A stretch of 38,295 bases of DNA from Candidatus Roizmanbacteria bacterium RIFCSPLOWO2_01_FULL_37_12 (GCA_001789645.1 MGAG01000026.1:21488-59782), one strand, 5' to 3'. Shown: positions 17,216 through 24,531, counted from the first letter of the stretch. Numbers and translations: made by a program. The notes: generated by a model from the letters alone, not told the origin.

Positions 17216-19150
17216 CTAGATATCCAAATTAGCAAGCTTAGCATGTGTCACGATAAATTTTTTTCTGGGAGGAACTTCATCACCCATTAACATGGTAAAA
17301 ACATAATCTGCGTCTTGAGCATCCTCAATCATAACTTTTTTAAGGATACGGTTGTCCGGATTCATAGTGGTTTCCCAAAGCTGTTCGGCGTTCATCTCTC
17401 CGAGTCCTTTATAGCGTTGAATTGCCGGAGCATTTGATCGTTCTTCGGAAACAGATTTAATTATTCCATCCCTTTCGGTATCGGAAAAGGCATAGTGTAT
17501 TTTTTTTCCGGACTGTATTTTAAAGAGCGGCGGTTGCGCGATGTAAAGATGACCTTTGACAATAATATCCGGCAGGTGCCGGAAGAAAAAGGTCAAAAGC
17601 AGAGTTCGGATATGTTCACCGTCGACGTCGGCATCAGTCATTATGGCAATTTTGTGGTATCGGAGTTTTTGATAATCGACGTTTTCACCAATGCCCATAC
17701 CAAGAGCAATAACCAAGTCTTTCAGTTCTTTAAAAGAAAGAACTTTATCAAGGTAGGCTCTTTCGGTATTCAGTACTTTTCCCCTAAGAGGCAGAATTGC
17801 CTGGAATTTTCGGTTTCGACCTTGTTTTGCAGTTCCACCCGCCGAGTTGCCTTCTACCAGAAAAAGTTCTGATTTTGCCGGGTCTTTTTCCGAACAGTCG
17901 GCAAGTTTTCCAGGCAGCGTGGCACCCTCCAACATTCCTTTTCTTAGAACAGCTTCTTTGGCTGCCTTAGCAGCCAGACGGGCTTTTTGCGCCAAAAATA
18001 TTTTGGCTAAAATTTCACGACCTACCTTGGGATTTTCTTCAAAATACACATCTAAATATTCGGACACAGCTTGCTGAACAACGGTTTGAACCTCCGAATT
18101 TCCAAGCTTGGTTTTAGTCTGGCCTTCAAATTGCAGATTGGTTGCGGGCATTTTTACATACACTATCGCGGCAAGACCCTCTTTGACATCATCGCCGGTT
18201 AACGAATCTCCTATATCTTTTTCACTTAAAATTTTTTTTGCGTAATTATTGACCGATTTTGTCAGCGCGCTTCTGAATCCGGTTAAATGAGTACCACCTT
18301 CATGCGTATTAATAACGTTTACGAATGAAAATACGTGTTCGTTTATTGAGTCGTTATACTGTATGGCGACCTCAATTTCCTTATCGTCTATTTGTTTGTG
18401 GATGTAGACGGGATCATGAAGAACTTTTTTTCCGCGATTAATATCCCTGATGAGCGAAATAATTCCGCCGTCAAAGTAGAAGGCAAGTTTTTCTTTAGTC
18501 TTATTATTTAAAATCTTAAAATAAATGTTTTTTATCAAATAAGCTCGTTCTTTTATCTGTTTTTTGAGGATAGAGTATTGTATTTCGATCGTTTCTTTAA
18601 ATATTTCTTTGTCAGGAAGAAACGAAACAGCAGTACCTTTGTTAAAGGTGAAGTTAAGAATAGATTGGTTAACTTTTTTTACCGGATAGACGGGATTACC
18701 CTTTTTATATTCCTGACGATAAAGTTGACCGTTTTGTATTACTTCGACAATAAAATGAGAAGAAAGTGCATTGACTACGGATGCTCCAACTCCGTGGAGG
18801 CCGCCGGACACTTTATATGCGCCTACCTGAAATTTACCCCCGGCGGGTAGGTTTGTCATCACGACCTCCAGAGCGGATGTTTTATATTTTGGAATTTTGT
18901 CAACCGGAATACCCCGACCGTCATCAAAGACCGTCAGATAACCGTTTTCGTTAAGAACGACTTGGATATTGTTGCAAAAGCCGGCTAAAGCTTCGTCGAT
19001 TGCGTTATCGACAATTTCGTTAAGGCAGTGATTGACTCCGTATTGTGAGGTAGTCCCGATATACATTGCGGGTCTTCGTCTTACCGGTTCTAGTCCTTCA
19101 AGAACTACAATGGAATCCGCGCCGTACCCTTGTTTTTTATCAACAGTCAT
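17216..19150 (-). CDS. gyrB: DNA gyrase subunit B
   Basis: 644 aa, the short form without the DNA-binding insertion of gamma-proteobacterial GyrB. GHKL ATPase motifs: NEIVDNAIDEALAG (catalytic Glu), DDGRGIPVD, GGLHGVGASVVNAL. TOPRIM motifs: LVEGNSAGGTAKQGRNRKFQ (EGxSA as EGNSA), PLRGKVLN, and TDADVDGEHIRTLLLT. The C-terminus has QRYKGLGEMNAEQLWETTM. It partners GyrA encoded just downstream beyond ppa. ATG start. Confidence 0.97.
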   Translation of the reverse strand: MTVDKKQGYGADSIVVLEGLEPVRRRPAMYIGTTSQYGVNHCLNEIVDNAIDEALAGFCNNIQVVLNENGYLTVFDDGRGIPVDKIPKYKTSALEVVMTNLPAGGKFQVGAYKVSGGLHGVGASVVNALSSHFIVEVIQNGQLYRQEYKKGNPVYPVKKVNQSILNFTFNKGTAVSFLPDKEIFKETIEIQYSILKKQIKERAYLIKNIYFKILNNKTKEKLAFYFDGGIISLIRDINRGKKVLHDPVYIHKQIDDKEIEVAIQYNDSINEHVFSFVNVINTHEGGTHLTGFRSALTKSVNNYAKKILSEKDIGDSLTGDDVKEGLAAIVYVKMPATNLQFEGQTKTKLGNSEVQTVVQQAVSEYLDVYFEENPKVGREILAKIFLAQKARLAAKAAKEAVLRKGMLEGATLPGKLADCSEKDPAKSELFLVEGNSAGGTAKQGRNRKFQAILPLRGKVLNTERAYLDKVLSFKELKDLVIALGMGIGENVDYQKLRYHKIAIMTDADVDGEHIRTLLLTFFFRHLPDIIVKGHLYIAQPPLFKIQSGKKIHYAFSDTERDGIIKSVSEERSNAPAIQRYKGLGEMNAEQLWETTMNPDNRILKKVMIEDAQDADYVFTMLMGDEVPPRKKFIVTHAKLANLDI

Positions 19151-19188
19151 AGCTTAAAAGTCTACCAAAAATCAAAGCTGATTGCTAT

Positions 19189-19319
19189 CTAAAATCCTAA
19201 ATTCTAATATCTAAACTCTAAAAAAATCCAAATTAATCAAATTCAAATTATCAATACAAATAAAGAGTTTTGAATTTCAAACATTTGAATTTTGATATTA
19301 TTTAGGATTTAGAGTTTAG
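19189..19319. repeat. AT-rich interspersed inverted-repeat element between rplL and gyrB
   Basis: This intergenic stretch is made of recurring words such as CTAAACTCTAAA, AAATCCTAAA, AATTTCAAA and ATTTGAATTTTGATATT. CTAAACTCTAAA at 19211-19222 is the exact inverse complement of TTTAGAGTTTAG at 19308-19319. No gene or terminator U-tract is evident. Similar word-repeat elements are common between genes in CPR and other uncultured bacterial genomes. Confidence 0.5.
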
Positions 19320-19329
19320 TGCTTCGAAT

Positions 19330-19728
19330 TTATTTAAGTTCTACCTTACCACCTGCCGTTTCGACTTTTTTCTTTGCTTCTTCAGCGATATCTTTTTTAA
19401 CGTCTTTTAAAAGCTCTTTGGGAGCGGATTCTACTAGTTTCTTAGCTTCCATCAATCCTAGATTCGGTAAAATCTCTCGTACTGCCTTGATTACACCTAA
19501 TTTATTTTCTCCGGAAGATGCTAGCATAACCGTGAACGATGTTTTTTCTTCTTTATCCGCCGAAGCCGTAGCGGAGGCGGTCTGAGCTGGAGCTGCTGAA
19601 GTTGCAATTGGCATAACACCAAATTTATCTTCAAGATATTTAGAAAGCTCTGCCATTTCAACGACCGTGAGTCCTTCGAGCTCTTTGGCTATTTTTTGTA
19701 ATTTTTCAGAAAGTTTTGTCTCTGCCAT
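19330..19728 (-). CDS. rplL: Large ribosomal subunit protein bL12
   Basis: 132 aa. N-terminal dimerisation helices (EKLQKIAKELEGLTVVEMAELSKYLEDKFG), an Ala-rich hinge (about 41-60), and the conserved globular C-terminal domain (FTVMLASSGENKLGVIKAVREI, GLMEAKKLVESAPKELLKDV). Forms the ribosomal stalk that recruits translation GTPases. Follows rplJ as usual; the 93-bp gap holds an inverted-repeat element. Confidence 0.95.
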   Translation of the reverse strand: MAETKLSEKLQKIAKELEGLTVVEMAELSKYLEDKFGVMPIATSAAPAQTASATASADKEEKTSFTVMLASSGENKLGVIKAVREILPNLGLMEAKKLVESAPKELLKDVKKDIAEEAKKKVETAGGKVELK

Positions 19729-19752
19729 AAATTATCACCACCGTTCTTTTTC

Positions 19753-19819
19753 GTCATTCCTGCGAAAACGGGAATCCAGATTTGTAAATCTGACAGACCC
19801 CCGTTTTTACGGAAATGAC
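19753..19819. repeat. Inverted-repeat element between rplJ and rplL
   Basis: Arms GTCATTCCTGCGAAAACGGG and, inverted, GTCATTTCCGTAAAAACGGG flank a small palindrome AGATTTGTAAATCT. The arms match the widespread GTCATTCC-GCGAAAACGGGAAT intergenic repeat type. It ends 2 bp before the rplJ stop codon. It could adjust rplL versus rplJ output, but has no U-tract. Confidence 0.6.
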
Positions 19820-19821
19820 AA

Positions 19822-20361
19822 TCAATGACTTTTTTTAGATTTTTCCTTCAAAATATAAACTAATTTTGCAACATTGAACTTCATTGAGTGCACCAATCGT
19901 GAGGTCGGAGCCTTAAAAGAACCGACAAGATTGGCGACGAGTTGATTCTTTGGCGGCAATTGGGCTATTTGTACTAATCTTTCGCTTGGATAAGTCAGAT
20001 TGTCTAATAAGCCAAATTTAAAAGAAAGACTGACTTCTTTTTTAATAAACTGATAAAAAGACGCTAATCCGGTGCTCCACTCTTTTTCCAGAAGCAATAG
20101 TGCGCTGGTATCGCGCAAAGGGAAGAATGTTTTTTCAATTTCTGCCAACACTTTATTTTTTTTAGAAAGTTTATTGATTGTTTTTTCGAGGAGCGAATTT
20201 TTAATTACTTTAAGATTGGCTTGACTTTTTTTCAATTCTTTACGCAGATTTTCCAAAGTCTGGTGACTCGTTTTGTCTATTTTTATCAAGACAAAGTTTT
20301 GATATTTTGAGAGCAGATCTTGGATTTTTTGTCCAAGGGCAAGTTTTTTTTCGTTTACCAT
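19822..20361 (-). CDS. rplJ: Large ribosomal subunit protein uL10
   Basis: 179 aa. Stalk base protein that binds 23S rRNA and bL12 dimers. Family features: KLALGQKIQDLLSKYQNFVLIKID N-terminus, LRKELKKSQANLKVIKNSL, and a C-terminal helix for bL12 binding. Preceded by a predicted uL10 autoregulatory leader and its own promoter, and followed by rplL. Confidence 0.9.
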   Translation of the reverse strand: MVNEKKLALGQKIQDLLSKYQNFVLIKIDKTSHQTLENLRKELKKSQANLKVIKNSLLEKTINKLSKKNKVLAEIEKTFFPLRDTSALLLLEKEWSTGLASFYQFIKKEVSLSFKFGLLDNLTYPSERLVQIAQLPPKNQLVANLVGSFKAPTSRLVHSMKFNVAKLVYILKEKSKKSH

Positions 20362-20366
20362 ATTTT

Positions 20367-20424
20367 CACTGCGCAGGAAATATTTTTTAATCCCGCCCTT
20401 AGCGGGAAACCCGCGGTCTTAGTG
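20367..20424 (-). ncRNA. uL10 (rplJ) mRNA leader structure
   Basis: On the minus strand, 5' CACT (20421-20424) pairs with AGTG (20367-20370). Inside, an internal loop AAGAC/C separates this from CGCGGG paired with CCTGCG, and a further hairpin CCCGC-TAAGG-GCGGG sits within. A long-range stem with an AAGAC/AGTGAA bulge just before rplJ matches the known ribosomal L10 leader, to which the uL10-bL12 complex binds to repress its own mRNA. It begins at the predicted transcription start. Confidence 0.6.
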
Positions 20425-20431
20425 AGTCAAT

Positions 20432-20460
20432 ATTATAACTTATTAAATTTCGCTTAGCAA
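20432..20460 (-). promoter_or_regulatory. rplJ-rplL promoter
   Basis: Minus strand TTGCTA (20455-20460), 17-bp spacer, perfect TATAAT (20432-20437). It overlaps the 3' end of rpmE and would start transcription exactly at the base of the uL10 leader stem. Confidence 0.65.
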
Positions 20461-20736
20461 ATCTTTTAGTGATTTTGACTCTTTTTGTTTTTTGGCGTGT
20501 TTCTTTGAAGACTGAGCCGCTTTATACTTTTTAGCCATTTCGACTTTTTTTTGGAAGGTGTCGACCCTGCCTTTGACATCCAGGAATCTGTGTTCACCGG
20601 TAAAAAAAGGGTGACATTTAAAACATACCTCAACTATTATTGATTGCTTGGTTGAGCCGGTGGTGAATTTATTTCCGCAGGAAGTACAGCTTACAACTAC
20701 TTCGGAATAGAATTGCGGATGAATGTTGGTTTTCAT
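20443..20736 (-). CDS. rpmE: Large ribosomal subunit protein bL31 (zinc-binding type)
   Basis: 97 aa, longer than the usual 65-75 because of a lysine-rich C-terminal tail. Start MKTNIHPQFY, then a zinc ribbon C17xxC20 and C38xxC41 (SCTSCGNKF, EVCFKCHPFFTG). It lies 99 bp after prfA. A TATAAT at 20746-20751 ends 9 bp before the ATG, suggesting a nearly leaderless transcript. Confidence 0.93.
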   Translation of the reverse strand: MKTNIHPQFYSEVVVSCTSCGNKFTTGSTKQSIIVEVCFKCHPFFTGEHRFLDVKGRVDTFQKKVEMAKKYKAAQSSKKHAKKQKESKSLKDLLSEI

Positions 20737-20745
20737 AAGATAGTT

Positions 20746-20751
20746 ATTATA
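20746..20751 (-). promoter_or_regulatory. rpmE -10 box
   Basis: Perfect TATAAT on the minus strand ending 9 bp before the rpmE start; the -35 (TTTAAT) is weak. Confidence 0.4.
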
Positions 20752-20835
20752 GCATTTAAAATTTAAAAATTAAAAGGGAAAAACGATATTTAAAAATTTT
20801 TAGCTTTATTCTATATATTTTTTACTTTTTAGATT

Positions 20836-21531
20836 TTATTTTTTAATTTGAAATACCTTTTCCCATTTTCCTTCTTCAATTATCTTTTCGAGATTATGAA
20901 AGCTTTTTCCAATTCTATGATCGGTTAATCTATTTTGAGGGAAATTATAGGTTCTGATTTTATCGGCCCTTTCTCCGGTGCCGACATCCTTGACATAAGA
21001 ATGCATCATGCCTTTTTTCTTTTCCTGTTCAAGCTGATAAAGTTTTCCCAGTAAAAGATCCATGGCAATTTTGCGGTTTGCTTCCTGATAACGTTCACGG
21101 CTTGCCGTAGTAACTATACCTGTAAGTTTATGTGTGAGTCTCACGGCTGTCGAAACTTTGTTGACATTCTGACCTCCATGTCCGCCGCTTCTGTAAAATT
21201 GCCAGACAAGTTCCGATTGATTGATCCGCACCTCAGACTGAGTTATTTGCGGTAAAACAACTATTACGGCCGTTGATGTGTGCAGTCTTCCTTTTCTTTC
21301 GGTCCGGGGAATTCTTTGTACGCGATGGACACCGGTTTCATTTTGATAAAATTTAAAAGCATTTTCTCCGGTTATTTTAATTACATTCTCTTCGAGGTAA
21401 ATAAATTTAAACATTTTTCTTTGTGCAAACCGAATATAAGAAAGCAACAGTTCTTTCATCCAAAGTTTAGCTTCGTCTCCACCGACTCCCGGAATAGCTT
21501 CAATTATTACAACATTTGGGTTTATTGTCAT
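20836..21531 (-). CDS. prfA: Peptide chain release factor 1, form lacking N-terminal domain 1
   Basis: 231 aa against about 360 for standard RF1. It starts directly in the PCRF domain (EAIPGVGGDEAKLW, canonical EIRAGTGGDEA). The codon-recognition tripeptide is P75-R76-T77 in VQRIPRTERKGRLHTS, the P-x-T type of RF1 (UAA/UAG) and not the SPF of RF2. The catalytic GGQ is 119-121 (SGGHGGQNVNKVSTAVR), closer to RF2/PrfH in wording. The C-terminus has RTYNFPQNRLTDHRIG. The ATG overlaps the hisS stop as ATGA, so the short N-terminus is real and not a mis-called start. Missing is the helical domain that contacts RF3 and the ribosome stalk base. Confidence 0.85.
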   Translation of the reverse strand: MTINPNVVIIEAIPGVGGDEAKLWMKELLLSYIRFAQRKMFKFIYLEENVIKITGENAFKFYQNETGVHRVQRIPRTERKGRLHTSTAVIVVLPQITQSEVRINQSELVWQFYRSGGHGGQNVNKVSTAVRLTHKLTGIVTTASRERYQEANRKIAMDLLLGKLYQLEQEKKKGMMHSYVKDVGTGERADKIRTYNFPQNRLTDHRIGKSFHNLEKIIEEGKWEKVFQIKK

Positions 21532-22841
21532 TTAAGCAATTTAACAATTTGGTTGACATTCATTTCTTTCTGTTCGCCGGTTTTCATATTTTTTAACTTC
21601 ACTTCATTTTTTTTAACTTCTTCGGGACCGACAATCACGACATACGGGATTCCTTTCCTATCGGCGTATTTAAGCTGCTTATCTAATTTTACCGCTTCAG
21701 GATACAGCATTGTTGGAACATCTGCTTTTCTTAGAATATTTGCCACTTCCACAGTTTGTTTTAAAAGAGAAGCATCAAAGAGAGTTACTAATATTTTAGT
21801 AGCATAAACAGATGAATTAAACATTTTTCTGTCTTTAAGTACTTCAACTATTCTTTCAATTCCAAATGATCCACCCGTTGCTGGCACTTTTTTTCCAACA
21901 AATTTACCGATTGTATTATTGTACCTACCTGAACCGGACACGGAGCCGACGTTTCCATCCAAAATCTCTGTTTCCCAAATTGGACCTGTATAATAAGCTA
22001 AGCCTCTGGCAATATATGGAGAAAATTGATAAAATTCAGCTTTTACGCCTGCATTTTTAAGATAATTGAATATTTGTTCTAATTCGTTGAGTCCTTCTTG
22101 TGAGATTGGACTATTTTTTAATAATATTTTGAATTTTGAAATTAAATCTTCTATTTGTCCTGTTGATGTTACAATATTTAAAATTTCAACAATAACTTTT
22201 TCGGAAACTCTCTTTTTCTCCAACAATTCTTTTTTAACTCCGCCTTTACCTATTTTTGGGAGTTTGTCAATGCTCATGCATATAGAAATAAAATCATCGA
22301 CCGAAGCTCCGGAAAATTGAATTATCCCGTTAAGAAACTTGCGATTGCTAATGTTGGTCCGAAACTTATCAAATCCTAATTTTTGCATAACTTCAATTCC
22401 CATCTGAATAAATTCCGCATCACATATTACAGACTCGCTACCGATCGTATCTGCGTCACATTGAGTAAATTCCCTGTAGCGGCCTTTTTGGGGTCTGTCA
22501 GAACGCCAGACTCTTTGAATTTGGTACCTTTTGTAAGGAAAGACTATTTTATTAATATTTTCAGCAACTGCGCGGCACATCGGAGTCATTACCTCGTATT
22601 TAAGCATTACGTCTCTTCCGCCATTATCTTTAAACCGGTAAAAAAGTTTTTCGGCTTCTTCACCCAGTTCCCCCTTAAAAATATCCGTATATTCAAGAGC
22701 AGGGGTTTCTAAAGGTTCATATCCGTATTTTTCAAATACCTTTTTAAATGTATTCATAACGAATTCTCTGACATAGATATCCTCGGCGAAAAAATCCCTG
22801 AATCCGGGCAAAATTCTCGGTGTAATGGTTTTCGTAGACAT
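21528..22841 (-). CDS. hisS: Histidine-tRNA ligase
   Basis: 437 aa. Class II synthetase with motif 1 around residues 47-70, motif 2 RVWRSDRPQKGRYREFTQCDAD, the histidine-binding HisA motif ARGLAYYTG, motif 3 TGGSFGIERIVEVL, and an anticodon-binding C-terminal domain (KILVTLFD to the end). Charges tRNA-His. The ATG lies 13 bp after the epimerase gene and its stop overlaps the prfA start by 4 bp. The operon is preceded by a leader peptide with three His codons and a transcription attenuator, so expression should rise when charged tRNA-His is short. Confidence 0.96.
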   Translation of the reverse strand: MSTKTITPRILPGFRDFFAEDIYVREFVMNTFKKVFEKYGYEPLETPALEYTDIFKGELGEEAEKLFYRFKDNGGRDVMLKYEVMTPMCRAVAENINKIVFPYKRYQIQRVWRSDRPQKGRYREFTQCDADTIGSESVICDAEFIQMGIEVMQKLGFDKFRTNISNRKFLNGIIQFSGASVDDFISICMSIDKLPKIGKGGVKKELLEKKRVSEKVIVEILNIVTSTGQIEDLISKFKILLKNSPISQEGLNELEQIFNYLKNAGVKAEFYQFSPYIARGLAYYTGPIWETEILDGNVGSVSGSGRYNNTIGKFVGKKVPATGGSFGIERIVEVLKDRKMFNSSVYATKILVTLFDASLLKQTVEVANILRKADVPTMLYPEAVKLDKQLKYADRKGIPYVVIVGPEEVKKNEVKLKNMKTGEQKEMNVNQIVKLLK

Positions 22842-22854
22842 GTTTGAAATTATA

Positions 22855-23655
22855 CTAAACTTCTAAATAAAAATTTTGACCGGGTTTTATCAGCTCTACT
22901 TTACCTTCAATTACTACTTTTGTAAATGAGTCTCTATTTTTTTGTGCGTTAACTGAAATATAATTTCCTGACGGTTGCTTAATTTTCAAAGATATTTTGT
23001 TTAAAATACTATTTTTTAATATAGATAATCCAACAGCAGTTGCACCACTGCCGCAGGCTGTTTCATAAGTTAAAGTTTTCACGTCTCTTATCCAAACGAT
23101 CGGATTAATTCTTAAGACTCCAGATATTTCTTTTTCGACAAAAATACAGCCTGAGCATTTATATTTAATTAAACCGTATTTTTCTAATAATTTTTTTGCT
23201 TTAGTAACTGATTTATCCTTACTTATTTTTTTATAGACAACTAAATGTTTAATTCCTCTGAGTCTGACTAAAAATATATTTTTAGTTAATTGCATTACAG
23301 ATTCGTAGCTTTTGAATATTGGAATTTCCGAATAGACAGATTTATTTTCATTGATGCCTGATTGAATGACTTTTTTAGCTCCTGACGAAAGAGTGGTTAA
23401 TTTTCCTGATTCGCCTTTAAGAATAAGGTATGTCAAAGCCAATATTGCATTACCACTAAATTCTCCACCCATCATGCAGAAATTTACAGTTTTATTTTCG
23501 TTTTGCTCATAAAAACCGCATTGTTCCACATTTGGAAATTTACGAATAATTTCCTTATTTAGTACTTTTCTTAATCCGTTAGGTATAAAACCATTAATTA
23601 TGGCTGTATCATTACCTCCCGGTCTAACTAGTGAAATATTATATTTTTTTAACAT
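22855..23655 (-). CDS. DapF/CntK-fold amino acid epimerase-like protein
   Basis: 266 aa with the two-lobed diaminopimelate epimerase fold signatures: NISLVRPGGNDTAI at the N-terminus, MMGGEFSGNAILALTYL (first active-site loop), and ETACGSGATAVGL (second loop, C201), then KQPSGNYISV. The wording (PGGNxT, EFxGNA, CGSGxA, QPSG) is nearer to CntK-type histidine racemases than to DapF. The first catalytic cysteine is replaced by S67; C201 is kept. No other lysine-pathway gene is visible. It is the first gene after a histidine-codon attenuator and precedes hisS by 13 bp, which supports a histidine-linked substrate. The substrate and even racemase activity are unproven. Confidence 0.7.
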   Translation of the reverse strand: MLKKYNISLVRPGGNDTAIINGFIPNGLRKVLNKEIIRKFPNVEQCGFYEQNENKTVNFCMMGGEFSGNAILALTYLILKGESGKLTTLSSGAKKVIQSGINENKSVYSEIPIFKSYESVMQLTKNIFLVRLRGIKHLVVYKKISKDKSVTKAKKLLEKYGLIKYKCSGCIFVEKEISGVLRINPIVWIRDVKTLTYETACGSGATAVGLSILKNSILNKISLKIKQPSGNYISVNAQKNRDSFTKVVIEGKVELIKPGQNFYLEV

Positions 23656-23679
23656 ATGATTTACTAATTTCTAACCCAT

Positions 23680-23706
23680 AAAAAAACCCTCCGAATTTGG
23701 AGGGTT
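23680..23706 (-). terminator. Attenuator terminator upstream of the epimerase-hisS operon
   Basis: Minus-strand stem AACCCTCC (23699-23706) with GGAGGGTT (23685-23692), loop AAATTC, followed by a run of seven T (23680-23686, the first two in the stem). It lies 25 bp before the epimerase ATG and so would block the operon unless the alternative 2:3 pairing forms. Confidence 0.85.
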
Positions 23707-23760
23707 ATATTCAAAAAATAATTACAAACGTTACAACCCTCCGCTAAGAGGGTGATGATG
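23699..23760 (-). promoter_or_regulatory. Histidine-responsive attenuator: segments 1-3 and antiterminator
   Basis: Segment 1 is CCCTC (23748-23752), overlapping the third His codon and the Pro-Leu codons. Segment 2 is GGAGGGTT (23735-23742), at the end of the leader reading frame. Segment 3 is AACCCTCC (23699-23706). Pairings 1:2, 2:3 (8 bp perfect) and 3:4 (terminator) are mutually exclusive. A ribosome stalled on CAT CAT CAC would cover segment 1 and free 2 to pair with 3, giving read-through. A ribosome reaching the stop codon directly after segment 2 covers 2 and lets the terminator form. Confidence 0.8.
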
Positions 23761-23793
23761 AATTTCTGTGAATTTCTCGAATCTATTTTTCAT
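23731..23793 (-). CDS. Histidine-rich leader peptide (attenuation)
   Basis: A 20-codon frame, ATG to TAA, translated MKNRFEKFTEIHHHPLSGGL. Codons 12-14 are CAT CAT CAC (23752-23760), placed exactly where a stalled ribosome would mask attenuator segment 1; the last codons form segment 2. The order (short peptide, run of one amino acid, overlapping hairpins, U-tract) matches classical leader peptides such as that of the his operon. The downstream genes, an epimerase and hisS, fit histidine control. No strong Shine-Dalgarno precedes the ATG, as is usual in this window. A weak promoter TTGTAT-17-TAGTAT (23829-23834 and 23806-23811) lies just upstream. Confidence 0.8.
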   Translation of the reverse strand: MKNRFEKFTEIHHHPLSGGL

Positions 23794-23853
23794 ACTTGTA
23801 GCACAATACTATCAAACGAGAGTTAAATATACAAGCGGAAGTAATTGTATATA

Positions 23854-23885
23854 ACCATATTGATATCGGTCGATACCTATATGGT
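23854..23885. promoter_or_regulatory. 32-bp palindromic operator, copy 1 (upstream of the His leader)
   Basis: Left half ACCATATTGATATCGG, right half TCGATACCTATATGGT. The right half is the consensus; the left departs from perfect symmetry at three positions. It lies 60 bp upstream of the leader peptide start, with candidate promoter words on its downstream edge. Shared with copies at 24437 and 25155. Confidence 0.7.
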
Positions 23886-23916
23886 TAATAATTTCGAAAA
23901 CAAGAGAGTTAATTAT

Positions 23917-24372
23917 TCAATCTATAGTAATTGCTGTAGAAACAGCAATTTGAGTGGCTTGGTAAAAAATAGAAATGCAATCGGCCCAACCTATATTTAA
24001 CTCCTCTGCAACAGGTTTTAAAGATCTATTTGGTTTTTCAATTTGAAGGATTCCTTTAGCAAGTACCAACCTATAAAGAGATAAAGTTTCTGCGTCAAGT
24101 TCTTTGGTAAACTCTCCACCGTCAGGAATGTACTTTATGGCAATTTGAGAAGTCAACCATGCAATTTGTTTATCCGAAGGTAGGCTCTTTATCGAATCAG
24201 GAATTGACAGGTGATTTTGCTCTATACCCGTTTTTAGGATAGGAATACCACTACTTATTGCAGGATCATCAATAATTAAATTTTCTTTCCTTCTTAGACT
24301 ATTTTCTAACCTTTTTCTTTGAAATTCGCTGAATGAGCTCAAAGTATTTTCCACTCTTTTTAGAAAACCCAT
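23917..24372 (-). CDS. Protein of unknown function between two operator copies
   Basis: 151 aa, soluble, predominantly helical by composition, with a basic N-terminal segment (about 1-30: FLKRVENTLSSFSEFQRKRLENSLRRKENL) and an acidic to neutral remainder. The C-terminal 50 residues (LYRLVLAKGILQIEKPNRSLKPVAEELNIGW in part) could form helix-turn-helix-like packing, but I see no family signature. No signal peptide or membrane segment. It is enclosed by palindrome copies on both sides (65 bp upstream of its ATG and 31 bp beyond its stop) and lies downstream of the PaaX-like gene, so it is probably part of that regulon. Function unknown. Confidence 0.55.
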   Translation of the reverse strand: MGFLKRVENTLSSFSEFQRKRLENSLRRKENLIIDDPAISSGIPILKTGIEQNHLSIPDSIKSLPSDKQIAWLTSQIAIKYIPDGGEFTKELDAETLSLYRLVLAKGILQIEKPNRSLKPVAEELNIGWADCISIFYQATQIAVSTAITID

Positions 24373-24436
24373 AATTAGATTATTTTAACAGATAGTTTAT
24401 CGGTATTTATTTTGAAATTGTGCTAGTGTGTTACTT

Positions 24437-24468
24437 ACCATATAGGTATTGATCGATACCTATATGGT
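24437..24468. promoter_or_regulatory. 32-bp palindromic operator, copy 2 (upstream of the 151-aa gene)
   Basis: Halves ACCATATAGGTATTGA and TCGATACCTATATGGT: perfect symmetry except one central pair. It lies 65 bp before the 151-aa gene ATG and 63 bp beyond the PaaX-like stop codon. Confidence 0.75.
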
Positions 24469-24531
24469 TATGGTTAAAAATTATTACGATTGATATAGAG
24501 CAAAGGATGAATTCAGATAATTGAAAACAAA

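Noticed and set aside
21280-21807. 175-aa frame on + opposite prfA and hisS
   Set aside because: Antisense to two clearly conserved proteins; composition reflects the reverse strand.
22855-23655. Plain diaminopimelate epimerase (dapF) of lysine synthesis
   Set aside because: One catalytic Cys is missing, the motifs are nearer CntK, no other dap gene is present, and the attenuator senses histidine.
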